NCBI RefSeq assembly: GCF_003129905.1
Contig: NZ_QFFM01000009.1
Span: 53,194 to 117,193 of the forward strand
Direction: 5' to 3'
Length of the DNA stretch: 64,000 nucleotides
Source: Bifidobacterium callitrichidarum
GTDB lineage: Bacteria > Actinomycetota > Actinomycetes > Actinomycetales > Bifidobacteriaceae
In this document: positions 44,331 through 53,443 of the stretch, in pieces
How positions within the stretch are numbered: the stretch's first letter is position 1
Layout of the letters: the number at the start of each line of letters is the position of its first letter
Program-made: the position numbers and the translations under genes
The notes under the pieces: generated by a model
Told to the model about the DNA's origin: nothing
Seen by the model: the letters and a program-made list of their open reading frames with translations, nothing else
The model's database searches: none

Positions 44331-46403
44331 GTGAACGCAACGAAGCGTCTCGATTTCATCCCATATCCGTCGTCGGTACGGTACCTGGACGGCGAAGTCC
44401 GGCTCGGCCCGCAGACGGGAATCGCGAATCAATTCCCGACGGACTGGGCATTGGATGTGCCGATTCGGCAGCTCGCCGACGAGCTCCGGTGCGATTGCGG
44501 CAGCTCATCAGCGCAATCGTCCGACGTGGTCGTTCTGACCGCCGACCGCCGACTTGCCGACGACGAGTACACGATTGACATCCACCATATCGACGGCATG
44601 GACGGTGACGGCGAACCCGAGGCCAGGGATAATGGGGTAGGCAGCGGTCCCGCAGCGCCGGTGTCGGCCTCTATTGCCATCGCCGCCGGCGGCGAGGCAG
44701 GCCTGCGCTATGGCATCCAGACGTTCCGCCAGATCATACGGCAATCCCCGCATACGTTGCCATGCCTGCATGTCCAGGACAAACCGACGTTTGCCACGCG
44801 CGCCTACAGCCTCGACGTCACGCGCGGCCGCGTACCCACCCTGCGCTTCCTGCAATGGTTCGCAGACCAGCTTGCCTTCTACAAATACAACCAATTCCAA
44901 CTCTACGTGGAGCACGCCTTCGCGTTCAAGGGCTTAAGTGAATCATGGCGCGGAACCGACCCGTTGACCGCCGAGGACATCACGCAGCTGGACCGCTACT
45001 GCGCGGCTCGTGGCATCGAACTCGTGCCCTCGCTCGCCACGTTCGGCCACATGTACATGAACCTGCGCACCCGCTCCTACCGCGCACTCGGCGAATTCCC
45101 CGAAGAGGCGGACCGGCCGTTCAGCTTCGTGGAACGGCAAGAGCATCACACGCTCAACGCCGCCGACCCGCGGGCCTTGCGGTTCGCGCAGGGACTCATC
45201 GACCAGTACATCCCGCTGTTCCGCTCCCGCTGCTTCAACATCGGCGGCGATGAGACCTTCGACCTCGGTCGCGGGCAATCGGCGAAGGATGCGCCGGGCA
45301 TGAGCCGCAGCGAACTGTACGCCGGATTCGTCACCGGACTGTGCCGCACCCTGTCCGAGCACGGCCGCATGCCGATGCTCTGGGCGGACATCGCCCTCGA
45401 ATCACCCGAAACCATGGCCCTGCTGCCGCGCGACATCATCATGCTCAACTGGATGTACGAGCCGGATATCGACGAATCCAAGGTACGGGCTCTTGCCGAG
45501 CAGGGGCGTCGACAGTTCGTCTGCCCCGCCGTGCGCACATGGAACCGACTGTTCCCGGATTTCGCGGGCGCGTGGGCGAACATCACGCACATGGCCGAAG
45601 CCGGGCGCAAGTATGGCGCTGAAGGCATGCTCGTCACCGATTGGGGCGATTACGGGAATGTCAACGATCCGCGGCTGAGTCTGCCGGGGCTGTGCTACGG
45701 CGCGCAGCAGTCGTGGAATCCGGGAGAACTCGGTACCGGGGAGAACCGTGGCGGCGATACGGATGGGACCATGGAAGCCGTGGGAGCCAGTGGGTTCGAG
45801 GCGATGAACGCGCGTATCTCCCGACTGGTGTATGACGATCCGTCCGGCCGCGTGATGGGCGAACTGGCTTTGCTTGCCGGTTCTACCACGTCATTCACCT
45901 GGGATTTGGCGGTGCAGGTGCTGGAGCTGGATGCTGGCGACGGCTCGCTCAATACCCAGGTGGCCGCGCGCGTGGAGCGGATGTATGACAGGGGAGTACT
46001 GGCCTTCGACCGTGTGCAGGGGTGTGCCGATGCCCGTCGCCGTCTGCTGATTGCGAACCGGGACATGATTCTGAAGCGCGATGCCTGCAATCGGAGGCTC
46101 GATGAAGGTGAGCGCGCCATTCGTGCGGCGTTGAACGGCGATAGGACCTCCGTGCTGATTCAGGTCATGGTTGAAGGCCAACGTTTGCTCAACGATTTGG
46201 GCGTGGAACTGCTGACGATGGCGGAGCGGAGCGCCGACACCGCTTCATGGACCGAACGCCGCTACCAGCTCGCTGCGCAGCTGGAACTCTGGTTCGAGCG
46301 GTATCGCCGGTCGTGGCTGGAAATCGGCCGCCCCGCTGAACTGGACCGCATCGCTCATGTGATTTGGAGCCATGCCGACATCCTACGAGCCGGCGAGTTA
46401 TAG
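44331..46403 (+). CDS. Intracellular GH20-type beta-N-acetylhexosaminidase
   Basis: 690 residues, GH20 family. An N-terminal GH20b-like domain of about 140 residues precedes the TIM barrel, which opens YSLDVTRGRVPTLRFLQWFADQLAFYKYNQFQLY. The catalytic Asp307-Glu308 pair lies in FNIGGDETFDLG, and HMYMNLRTRSY and VTDWGDYGNVND line the site. No signal peptide, so it acts in the cytosol on imported oligosaccharides, probably GlcNAc- or GalNAc-terminated glycans from host mucin or milk. The C-terminal 200 residues are helical. Start is GTG after GAAAGGAACC. The stop lies 5 nt before the second triple-hairpin array. Confidence 0.85.
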   Translation: MNATKRLDFIPYPSSVRYLDGEVRLGPQTGIANQFPTDWALDVPIRQLADELRCDCGSSSAQSSDVVVLTADRRLADDEYTIDIHHIDGMDGDGEPEARDNGVGSGPAAPVSASIAIAAGGEAGLRYGIQTFRQIIRQSPHTLPCLHVQDKPTFATRAYSLDVTRGRVPTLRFLQWFADQLAFYKYNQFQLYVEHAFAFKGLSESWRGTDPLTAEDITQLDRYCAARGIELVPSLATFGHMYMNLRTRSYRALGEFPEEADRPFSFVERQEHHTLNAADPRALRFAQGLIDQYIPLFRSRCFNIGGDETFDLGRGQSAKDAPGMSRSELYAGFVTGLCRTLSEHGRMPMLWADIALESPETMALLPRDIIMLNWMYEPDIDESKVRALAEQGRRQFVCPAVRTWNRLFPDFAGAWANITHMAEAGRKYGAEGMLVTDWGDYGNVNDPRLSLPGLCYGAQQSWNPGELGTGENRGGDTDGTMEAVGASGFEAMNARISRLVYDDPSGRVMGELALLAGSTTSFTWDLAVQVLELDAGDGSLNTQVAARVERMYDRGVLAFDRVQGCADARRRLLIANRDMILKRDACNRRLDEGERAIRAALNGDRTSVLIQVMVEGQRLLNDLGVELLTMAERSADTASWTERRYQLAAQLELWFERYRRSWLEIGRPAELDRIAHVIWSHADILRAGEL

Positions 46404-46408
46404 AGTTA

Positions 46409-46582
46409 GCGGTCCTTTGAATCCAGAAGTGGATCCCTCCTGACCTCAAAAGACCGCAAATCACGCTTCCAGCGGTCTTTCGAATCCAGAAGGAGTCTGC
46501 TTCTGTACTCAAAAGACCGCAAAAGGCCTTTTTACCGGTCTTTTCAGTACAGTAGGGCAGCTCTTCTGTACTGAAAAGACCG
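46409..46582 (+). repeat. Array of three tandem hairpins (locus B)
   Basis: Hairpin 1 is 46409-46457 (GCGGTCCTTTGA/TCAAAAGACCGC, one mismatch). Hairpin 2 is 46472-46520 (GCGGTCTTTCGA/TCAAAAGACCGC, one mismatch). Hairpin 3 is 46536-46582 (CGGTCTTTTCAGTACAG/CTGTACTGAAAAGACCG, perfect 17 bp). The period is 63-64 nt. The inner sequence CAGAAGGAGTCTGCTTCTGT of hairpin 2 matches the core of hairpin 3 at locus A. It lies between the hexosaminidase stop and the convergent glnA stop. Confidence 0.85.
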
Positions 46583-46747
46583 ATGGAGCTGCTCTCTGTT
46601 GAGCAATCCGGCCATTGACGGAGAGTATGCGGCGGCTCCATACCGCAAACGCAGAAAGGGTGTCCAACCGGCAATGCGGTTGAACACCCTTTCAGCTACC
46701 CTCAGGTCAGAAAACGCCGGAATCCCAACGTTTTCCTGAGCGACCTA

Positions 46748-48184
46748 TCAGATGTGGTAGTAGAGCTCGTACTCGAGCGGGGTCGGGGTCAGGCGAGCCT
46801 GATCGATCTCGTCGCGCTTGAGGCCAATCCAGGTCTCGATGAGGTCATCGGTGAACACGTCGCCGGCGGTGAGGAAGTCGTGATCCTCTTCCAGAGCGTC
46901 CATGGCCTCGGCCAGGGAGCTCGGCACCTGCTTGATGCCAGCGTGCTCTTCCGGCGGCAGCTCGTAGAGATCCTTGTCGACCGGCTCCGGGGGCTCGATG
47001 TGGTTCAGGATGCCGTCCAGGCCAGCCATCAGCTGGGCGGAGAAGGCCAGGAACGGGTTGCAGGACGGATCCGGAGCGCGGAACTCGATGCGCTTGGCAG
47101 CCGGGGAGGTGCCGGCCAGCGGGATACGGATGGCGGCGGAACGGTTACGAGCGGAGTACACCAGGTTGACCGGAGCCTCGAAGCCCGGAACCAGACGGTG
47201 GTAGGAGTTCAGGGACGGGTTGGTGAAGGCCAGCACGGAGGAGGAGTGCTTGATCAGGCCGCCGATGTACCAGCGGGCGATGTCGGACAGGCCGGCGTAG
47301 CCCTTCTCATCGTAGAACAGCGGCTTGCCGTCCTTCCACAGGGACTGGTGGCAGTGCATGCCGGTGCCGTTGTCGCCGGCGATCGGCTTCGGCATGAAGG
47401 TGGCGGACTTGCCGGCCAAGGCAGCGGTCTCGTGGACGACGTACTTGTACTTCATCAGGTCATCGCCAGCGTGCTGCAGGGTGTTGAAGCGGTAGTTGAT
47501 CTCCTGCTGACCGGCACCGGCCACCTCGTGGTGGGAACGCTCGAGGATCAGGCCGACCTTCTGCAGGTTGGCGACCATGTCGTCGCGCAGGTCCTGGGTG
47601 TGGTCGATCGGCGGAACCGGGAAGTAGCCCTTCTTGACGCGGTTCTTGAAGCCGATGTTCGGGGTGCCGTCTTCCTCAACGTCGACGCCGGAGTTCCACG
47701 GGGCCTCGATGGAGTCCACCTCGTAGAAGGAGCGGTTCATGCCGTTCTCGAAGCGAACCTTGTCGAAGATGAAGAACTCGGCCTCAGGAGCGAAGGAGGC
47801 GGTGTCGGCGATGCCGGTGGACTTCAGGTAGGCCTCGGCTTTGCCAGCGACCTGACGAGGATCGCGGGAGTACGGCTCGTCGGTCAGCGGGTCGACGATG
47901 GAGAAGGCCACGTCGAGGGTCTTGTGCTTGCGGAACGGATCCACGAAGGCGGTGGCCACATCCGGCACCAGCTTCATGTCGGACTCGTTGATGGCCTGGA
48001 AGCCCTGAACGGAGGAGCCATCGAACGGCATGCCGTCGGTGAAGGCGTCCTTCAGGAACTCGCTAGCCGGCACAGTGAAGTGCTGCTGAACGCCGATCAG
48101 ATCGGTGAAACGAACGGAGACATACTCGATGCCTTCCTTGTTGATAAGGGCCTCGGCGTCTTCCTTGGTCTTGAGTTCGGTCAC
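46748..48184 (-). CDS. glnA: Glutamine synthetase type I
   Basis: 478 residues, standard GSI length. Beta-grasp N-terminus [34 protein letters not shown] near residue 54; glutamate/ammonia site [14 protein letters not shown] site [19 protein letters not shown] near 262; [10 protein letters not shown] near 350. The adenylylation loop DLYELPPEE near 395 carries the target Tyr, so GlnE-type control is likely. It makes glutamine from glutamate, ammonia and ATP and is the main ammonia-assimilating enzyme. The GTG start follows AAAGGAG. A GTAAC-TTGG-GTTAC dyad lies 65 nt upstream. Transcribed alone, convergent with the hexosaminidase. Confidence 0.96.
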   Translation of the reverse strand: MTELKTKEDAEALINKEGIEYVSVRFTDLIGVQQHFTVPASEFLKDAFTDGMPFDGSSVQGFQAINESDMKLVPDVATAFVDPFRKHKTLDVAFSIVDPLTDEPYSRDPRQVAGKAEAYLKSTGIADTASFAPEAEFFIFDKVRFENGMNRSFYEVDSIEAPWNSGVDVEEDGTPNIGFKNRVKKGYFPVPPIDHTQDLRDDMVANLQKVGLILERSHHEVAGAGQQEINYRFNTLQHAGDDLMKYKYVVHETAALAGKSATFMPKPIAGDNGTGMHCHQSLWKDGKPLFYDEKGYAGLSDIARWYIGGLIKHSSSVLAFTNPSLNSYHRLVPGFEAPVNLVYSARNRSAAIRIPLAGTSPAAKRIEFRAPDPSCNPFLAFSAQLMAGLDGILNHIEPPEPVDKDLYELPPEEHAGIKQVPSSLAEAMDALEEDHDFLTAGDVFTDDLIETWIGLKRDEIDQARLTPTPLEYELYYHI

Positions 48185-48248
48185 GGGACCGCTCCTTTCA
48201 TATGGAATGTAACGGTCTCTATCGTAAAATCGCGCGTTTCGCAAGGTC

Positions 48249-48262
48249 GTAACTTGGGTTAC
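48249..48262. promoter_or_regulatory. GTAAC-N4-GTTAC dyad upstream of glnA
   Basis: GTAACTTGGGTTAC, 65-78 nt before the glnA start on the minus strand. The spacing resembles actinobacterial nitrogen-regulator sites (GlnR: GTnAC half-sites), but only one dyad is present and the half-site distance is shorter than usual. It could instead be an AmtR-type or unrelated operator. The rest of 48185-48523 shows no gene. Confidence 0.35.
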
Positions 48263-48425
48263 GAGAATGTTTCGGCTCGGTTGACTGGGTTCGCGAAACC
48301 CCGGTATTCCGGGGAAACACAATGTGACGCTTCGAGACGGTACCTGTTCGGTGCGTCCGTAAAGTGGACAGCTGGTGTATCAGGGCGTTCAGGGAAAGGA
48401 GACGAAGCCGGAATCACAGGAAATA

Positions 48426-48468
48426 CAGTAGGGCCCGGAACCTCGTGGTGAGATTCCGGGCCCTACTG
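48426..48468 (-). terminator. Strong hairpin ending the DUF4191 gene
   Basis: CAGTAGGGCCCGGAA (48426-48440) and TTCCGGGCCCTACTG (48454-48468) are perfect 15-bp arms around a 13-nt loop. On the minus strand TATTTCC follows. It separates the DUF4191 gene from glnA. Confidence 0.7.
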
Positions 48469-48523
48469 AAAGGATCATCGTTGCCGACCAATGCCGGCGA
48501 CCGTCAGAGTCAGCGGATCAGAC

Positions 48524-49306
48524 TCAGCGGCCGCGCATCGCGCGACGGGAGATCTTCTGACGGTGGTTCGGGTCGATGCCCTTGGGGATGCCGTAGCCGG
48601 ACTTGGCCTGCAGCGTGCGCAGACGGTCGTTGAGCGTCTCCACCTCGGCCTTGGTCAGCAGGAAGCGACGACGCGGGTGGATCTTGGCGATCAGCGCGTT
48701 CTTGTGGCTGGTGGGCTCGTAGCTCTTGGCCTTGGTCACGGCCTTGCGCACGTCCTTCAGGGCCACCTGCTTGGGACCGTGGCCCACGCAGATGCGGTAG
48801 ACCGGGATGGCGGAACCGGCGGTGACGCCCTTGATCTCGCGCTCCTGACGGTCCATGGCCTTCATCACGCGGCCGTACTCGCCCTCACCGATCAGGTAGA
48901 TGCCGTTGAGCGAGGTGCCGCGCCAGATGGCGTCCTTGGTGCGCGGGTCGATCCACACCGGTTCCTGCGGGAAGTTGAAGCCGGCCTTGTTCATGTTGCT
49001 GAGCACGCCGATGGCGGCACCGGGCTTGCCGTCGATCTGCTTGTAGCCGACGGCGTCGGCGCGGCGGGTGAGCATCATGGTGGCCAGCAGCATGCCGAGC
49101 ATCACGGCGGTGATCATCAGGAAGATCCAGGTCAGCCAGGTCCACTTGAAAATCAGGCCGATGATCACGGCCACCACCACGGGCAGCAGGAACGAACCGG
49201 CCTCAAGCCACGGCAGGGACTTGTCTTCCTTGGCCGTGTACTTGTAGATCTGGATGATCTGCTTGATCGTGCTCTGCTTCTTGGGCTTAGCGTCCTTTTC
49301 CGCCAT
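48524..49306 (-). CDS. DUF4191-family membrane protein
   Basis: About 260 residues. A basic N-terminus (MAEKDAKPKKQSTIKQIIQIYKYT) precedes two adjacent helices, about 38-58 and 62-82. A cytosolic domain follows with RRADAVGYKQIDGKPGAAIGVL and a strongly basic C-terminus HPRRRFLLTKAEVETLNDR. This actinobacterial family is uncharacterised. In actinobacteria it is commonly encoded near glnA and lipoyl-synthesis or lipoamide genes, as here. The start is set by AAGGAAGAAG. It is co-directional with, and follows, the flavoprotein gene (96 nt apart). Confidence 0.85.
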   Translation of the reverse strand: MAEKDAKPKKQSTIKQIIQIYKYTAKEDKSLPWLEAGSFLLPVVVAVIIGLIFKWTWLTWIFLMITAVMLGMLLATMMLTRRADAVGYKQIDGKPGAAIGVLSNMNKAGFNFPQEPVWIDPRTKDAIWRGTSLNGIYLIGEGEYGRVMKAMDRQEREIKGVTAGSAIPVYRICVGHGPKQVALKDVRKAVTKAKSYEPTSHKNALIAKIHPRRRFLLTKAEVETLNDRLRTLQAKSGYGIPKGIDPNHRQKISRRAMRGR

Positions 49307-49401
49307 CACTTCTTCCTTTGTTGGAACGAAACACACTGAGCATCAACTGTATCAGGTGCGCTGGTCCGTGTGCTTCCGCTGCGCCGTGCACGATGCGCGT
49401 C

Positions 49402-50898
49402 TCAGCGCGTGTGCAGCGGTCGCCCGTCCGCCTTGAGCAGCGCCTCGCCGAGCGTCTCGCTGAACGTGGGGTGGGGATGGATGAGTCGGGCCGCATCCGA
49501 AAGCGGCACCCGGTTGCCCACCAGCTGCTCGGCCTCGGCGATGATGTCCGAGGCGATGGGGGAGATCATGTGCACGCCGAGCACGCGCGGGGTGTCCGGA
49601 TCGGCGGCGTCGCAGCCGGAGACGACGGTCAGCGAGCCGGCCGTGCCACGCATGAGCATGCGTGCGTTGGCCATCATCGGGTAGACGGTCTCCTTGACCT
49701 CCACCAGATCCTCGCGTGCCTGCGCCTGTTCGATGGTCAGGCCCACCGAGGCCGCCTCGGGGGAGGAGAAGACGATCTGCGGTACGGTGTCCTCGTCCAC
49801 CGGCTTGACGTGCAGCCCGGCCAGGGTCTCCGCGATGACGATGCCCTGTTCGAAGGCGCGATGGGCCAGCGCATGGCCCACGGTCACGTCGCCCACGGCC
49901 CAGACCCCGGGCTTGCTGGTGTGGCCGTACGCATCGGTGGTCACGTAGCCGCCGTCCGTAAGGTCCACGCCCCACGCCGGGTCGGTGAGCGGGGTGCGGC
50001 CGATGGCGGCCAGCGCGATTTCGCCCCAGACGCTCTGCTCGCCGTCCTGCCCCTCGCGGGTGTAGTGCACGGTGGCGCCGAGGTTCGCGCCCACGTCCAC
50101 ATGGGTAACGGCGGTGCGGGTGATGACGTTGACGCCGTGACGCTTGAGCTCGCGGGTCAAGGTCATGCCGGAGCGACGGTCCCAGGCGGAAAGCACGCGG
50201 TCCTTGCGGATGAGCAGGGTCACGCTCGAGCCGGCCGCGTTCCACATCGAAGCGAATTCGAGAGCGATGGCACCGGCACCGATGATGACGGCCGAGGACG
50301 GGAATTCGTTGAGTTCGAGGGCCTGCGTGGAATCGATGAGCGCGCCGGCGAACGGGTTGCCGGGCAGCGGACGGGGCTCGGCGCCGGTGGCGAGCACCAC
50401 GTTCGGCGCGATGACGTCCAGCGAGGTACCGGCCGGTTCGGGAACGTCCGCCTTGTGGAAAGCCTGGATTTCGGTTTGGCCGGGGGAGGAGAGCAGATGG
50501 ACGATGTGCCGTCCGTCCGCATCCGTCTGGTCGGCATTGAAGGATGCGGCGGCGCGCAGCACGGTGATGCCGCGGTGGGCGAGCAGTCCGGCGAGCCCGC
50601 GGACCATGGTATCCACCATGCGCAGGCGGTAGTCGCGCAGGGTGCCGAAGTCGATGCCGTCCACGGAGGCGTTGACGCCGAGCTCGGCCGCACGGTGCAC
50701 GGTGTCGATGGTGTGGGTGGCGGTGATGAGCGCCTTGGAGGGGATGCAGCCGCGGTTGAGGCACGTGCCGCCCACGGTGGCGTCGCGTTCGATAAGGGCC
50801 ACCTTCATGCCGAGTTCGGCGGCGCGCAGGGCCGTCGAGTAACCGCCGGGGCCGGCTCCGATGATCGCCACGTCAAACTGTTCGCTCTGTCCGCTCAT
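49402..50898 (-). CDS. lpd: Dihydrolipoyl dehydrogenase-like flavoprotein disulfide reductase
   Basis: 498 residues. FAD motif VAIIGAGPGGYSTALRAAELG near residue 9; redox disulfide GGTCLNRGCIPSKAL (Cys-x4-Cys) near 42; NAD motif VIIGAGAIALEFASMW near 196; second FAD motif VWAVGDVTVGHALAH; C-terminal active-site His-Glu in HPHPTFSETLGEALL. All catalytic residues of lipoamide dehydrogenase are present. No E1/E2 2-oxoacid dehydrogenase gene is in the window, and bifidobacteria are thought to lack those complexes, so the partner disulfide may be different. Start is set by GAGGAGG. Confidence 0.87.
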   Translation of the reverse strand: MSGQSEQFDVAIIGAGPGGYSTALRAAELGMKVALIERDATVGGTCLNRGCIPSKALITATHTIDTVHRAAELGVNASVDGIDFGTLRDYRLRMVDTMVRGLAGLLAHRGITVLRAAASFNADQTDADGRHIVHLLSSPGQTEIQAFHKADVPEPAGTSLDVIAPNVVLATGAEPRPLPGNPFAGALIDSTQALELNEFPSSAVIIGAGAIALEFASMWNAAGSSVTLLIRKDRVLSAWDRRSGMTLTRELKRHGVNVITRTAVTHVDVGANLGATVHYTREGQDGEQSVWGEIALAAIGRTPLTDPAWGVDLTDGGYVTTDAYGHTSKPGVWAVGDVTVGHALAHRAFEQGIVIAETLAGLHVKPVDEDTVPQIVFSSPEAASVGLTIEQAQAREDLVEVKETVYPMMANARMLMRGTAGSLTVVSGCDAADPDTPRVLGVHMISPIASDIIAEAEQLVGNRVPLSDAARLIHPHPTFSETLGEALLKADGRPLHTR

Positions 50899-50940
50899 GA
50901 ATCCTCCTCGCATCGAAGTGCCGGCATTCGTTTTCCGCTC

Positions 50941-50977
50941 AAAAACAGTTGTGGCTCCCATCATAGGGAGCCACAAC
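50941..50977 (-). terminator. Terminator of the DUF3043 gene
   Basis: GTTGTGGCTCCC (50948-50959) and GGGAGCCACAAC (50966-50977) form a perfect 12-bp stem, followed on the minus strand by TGTTTTT. A second GGCTCCC/GGGAGCC palindrome of the common intergenic family lies at 51009-51030. Confidence 0.85.
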
Positions 50978-51039
50978 ACGTTATGCCGGCAGCCGACGCC
51001 GATCTGGCTCCCCTCTTTGAGGGAGCCGGAATATTAGGA

Positions 51040-51669
51040 CTAGTCCTCCGGCCAGTGACCGCGCTTGTCGTAACGCGGCTTGGGCAGACGCCAGCGGCGC
51101 ATCTGGATCGCGCGGCTCCAGGCGTAGGAGAACGAACGGGAACCCTTGGCCACGGAAGCCTCACCGTACTTGGCGATGAGCTTGGCCTTGAGCTTGCGCC
51201 ACATCAGCCACACATCGATGATCACGGCGATCAGATAGCCGTACATGAGCACCATCATGATGATGGAGGACCATGCGTTCGCATACACGGACGTGACCAC
51301 CATCGAAACGATCAGGATCGCGAAGGCCACCGGGATGAACCATTCGCCGATGTTGAAGCGGGCATCCACGTAATCACGGATATAGATGCGCCACGGCAGA
51401 CGCTCGGACTTGGGCATGTGGTTGAGGTCGCCCTTCTGCATGGCCTCGTACTCGGCGTTCTCGCGCTCACGCATGCGGGCCTTGGCGGCCTTGGCGCTGG
51501 CCTTACGGTCGGCGGGGACCAGCGGGCGGATGCCGGCGGCCTGGGCCTGCTTCATCTTCGGAGTCGGGCGGCCCTTCGGTCCGTTGGGGTCGGTCTTCTT
51601 GACGGCCTTGGCGCTCTGCTCAACGGGAGCCTGGGCCTCTTCCTTCTTCTTGAACGGATTCCATGTCAT
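51040..51669 (-). CDS. DUF3043-family membrane protein
   Basis: 209 residues. A highly charged N-terminal half (MTWNPFKKKEEAQAPVE, then KGRPTPKMKQAQAAGIRPLVPADRKASAKAAKARMRERENAEYEAM) is followed by YVDARFNIGEWF and two helices (FAILIVSMVVTSVYA and MVLMYGYLIAVIIDVWLMW), then a basic C-tail. This actinobacterial family has no known function. The charged tail lies on the cytosolic side. The ATG at 51669 is 93 nt from the divergent peptidase start. It is separated from the downstream flavoprotein by a strong terminator. Confidence 0.85.
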   Translation of the reverse strand: MTWNPFKKKEEAQAPVEQSAKAVKKTDPNGPKGRPTPKMKQAQAAGIRPLVPADRKASAKAAKARMRERENAEYEAMQKGDLNHMPKSERLPWRIYIRDYVDARFNIGEWFIPVAFAILIVSMVVTSVYANAWSSIIMMVLMYGYLIAVIIDVWLMWRKLKAKLIAKYGEASVAKGSRSFSYAWSRAIQMRRWRLPKPRYDKRGHWPED

Positions 51670-51762
51670 GCTTTGAGGTTACGGTGACGTTCAGACACTG
51701 TTCAAGCGGTGTTTGCGGACTGCAACCGCTGCAATGACGCCGTTATATATAGAGGAGGGCAT

Positions 51763-53145
51763 ATGGCCGCACCCAACGCCGGCACGCTGGACGCCGAGCT
51801 GATCCGTTCGCGCGTGGAATCCGACTGGAACCGCATCGTGGAGCTGCTTTCACGCAAGATCGCGCTGCAGTCGGTCTCCGCCAAGGGCATCACCGCCGAA
51901 CATATGAAGCGTTCGGCCGAGTTCGTGGCCGAGGAACTCAGGCTGGTGGGCGTGGACGCCAAGGTGGTCCAGGCCGCGAACGAGGACGGCACGCCAGGCG
52001 CCTGGGAGGTCATCGGCTCGCGCATCGTGGACCCGGCCGCACCGACCGTACTGCTGTACGCGCACCATGACGTGCAGCCCGTGCCGGACGCCTCCGCCTG
52101 GGACACCGACCCGTTCGTCGCCACCGAGATCGACGGCCGCCTCTACGGCCGCGGTTCGGCGGACGACGGCGGCGGCATCGCCATCCACTCCGGTGCGTTG
52201 AAGGCGCTGGGCGATGATCTCAAGGTGAACATCAAGGTGTTCATCGAAGGCGAGGAGGAGATGGGCTCGCCGAGCTTCATCCCGTTCATCTCCGCCCACA
52301 GGGACGAGTTCGCCGCGGACGTGATCATCGTGGCCGATTCGGGCAACTGGGCGGCGGACATCCCCTCCCTGACCACCTCGCTCAGGGGCAACACCACCGT
52401 GGACGTCACCGTGCATGGCCTGAAGCACCCGGTGCATTCCGGTCAGTACGGCGGCCCGATCCTGGACTCCAACACGCTCGCCGCGATGCTCATCTCCTCC
52501 CTGTATGACGAGAACGGCGAACTGGCCGTACCGGGCATCGCCTCCGAGGAGCCGGTGGGCGGCCTGCAGCAGGACGTGGACGAGGACGGCGTGCGCGCCG
52601 ACGCGGGCGTGGTCGACTCCTACGTGCTCGCCGGCACCGGTTCGCTGGCCTCCCGCCTGTGGACCAAGCCCGCGCTCGCGGTGATCGGCTTCGACGCCCA
52701 ACCGGTCGAAGGCTCGTTCAACGTGATCAGCCCGGAGACGCGATTCCGCCTGTCCCTGCGCACCGCGCCGAGCCAGCGCCCCGAGGAGGCGCAGGCCGCA
52801 CTGATGGATTATCTGAAGCACTCCGCGCCGTTCGGCGCCGAAGTGGAGGTCGAGGCCGGCGAGAACGGCATGGGCTGGGCCATGGACCCGAACGCGGAGG
52901 CCACCAAGGATGCGCTGGAGGCCATGGAGGAGGCGTTCGGCGTGGCCCCGATCAACCAGGGCCAGGGCGGTTCCATCCCGTTCATTCCCGAACTGCAGCG
53001 CCTCTTCCCGGACGCCCAGGTGCTCGTCACCGGCCCGGAGGACCCGAAGGCCAACGCGCACAGCCCCAACGAGTCCATCTCGCTGCCCGGCCTGAAGGAC
53101 AACGTCATCACCGAGGCCCTGCTGCTCGACAAGCTCGGCAAGTAA
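51763..53145 (+). CDS. M20-family metallopeptidase (dipeptidase)
   Basis: 460 residues, M20/M25/M40 family. Zinc ligands and catalytic residues stand in YAHHDVQPVPD near residue 105, GRGSADDGGGIAIH near 130 and EGEEEMGSPS near 163 (general-base Glu). A dimerisation domain spans about 200-330 and a C-terminal His region ENAHSPNES-like PKANAHSPNESI closes the site. No signal peptide; likely a cytosolic dipeptidase or amino-acid amidohydrolase. Start is set by AGGAGGG. TATATAT lies directly upstream of that site. A CGTCAAAG/CTTTGACG hairpin (53220-53246) follows the stop. Confidence 0.88.
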   Translation: MAAPNAGTLDAELIRSRVESDWNRIVELLSRKIALQSVSAKGITAEHMKRSAEFVAEELRLVGVDAKVVQAANEDGTPGAWEVIGSRIVDPAAPTVLLYAHHDVQPVPDASAWDTDPFVATEIDGRLYGRGSADDGGGIAIHSGALKALGDDLKVNIKVFIEGEEEMGSPSFIPFISAHRDEFAADVIIVADSGNWAADIPSLTTSLRGNTTVDVTVHGLKHPVHSGQYGGPILDSNTLAAMLISSLYDENGELAVPGIASEEPVGGLQQDVDEDGVRADAGVVDSYVLAGTGSLASRLWTKPALAVIGFDAQPVEGSFNVISPETRFRLSLRTAPSQRPEEAQAALMDYLKHSAPFGAEVEVEAGENGMGWAMDPNAEATKDALEAMEEAFGVAPINQGQGGSIPFIPELQRLFPDAQVLVTGPEDPKANAHSPNESISLPGLKDNVITEALLLDKLGK

Positions 53146-53234
53146 TCAACGGAAGCGAAGGTGAATGCCAGGGGAATGCAGGGTATCGGCATGTCCCTGA
53201 CATTCCGCATTTCAAGCCGTCGTCAAAGTCGCTA

Positions 53235-53263
53235 TTGCCTTTGACGGCGACTTGCCTTATAGT
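53235..53263 (+). promoter_or_regulatory. Promoter of the TPP-riboswitch/ykoEDC operon
   Basis: TTGCCT (53235-53240) and TATAGT (53258-53263) are separated by 17 nt. Transcription would start near 53270, at the first bases of the riboswitch. Confidence 0.7.
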
Positions 53264-53270
53264 CGGGGAG

Positions 53271-53362
53271 TTGACACGGGAGCTGCCGTAGGGCGGCTGA
53301 GAGGAGACGGAAGTCTCGACCGATGGAACGTGACCGGGTAATGCCGGTGCACGGAATTGTCG
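53271..53362 (+). promoter_or_regulatory. TPP riboswitch (THI element)
   Basis: Conserved blocks in order: GACACGGGAGCTGCC, GGCGGCTGAGAGGAGAC, GAAGTCTCGACC, GGAACGTGACCGGGTAATGCC and GGTGCACGGAATTGTC closing the first stem. It precedes ykoE by about 80 nt. Thiamine pyrophosphate excess should reduce expression of the transporter. Confidence 0.95.
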
Positions 53363-53443
53363 CTCTTATTTACCCGTGCCTGAACCAATCCGCGTGGGGT
53401 TACTCGTCATGACCCGCGCGAAGAGAGAAGAGAGGGCACTCAC

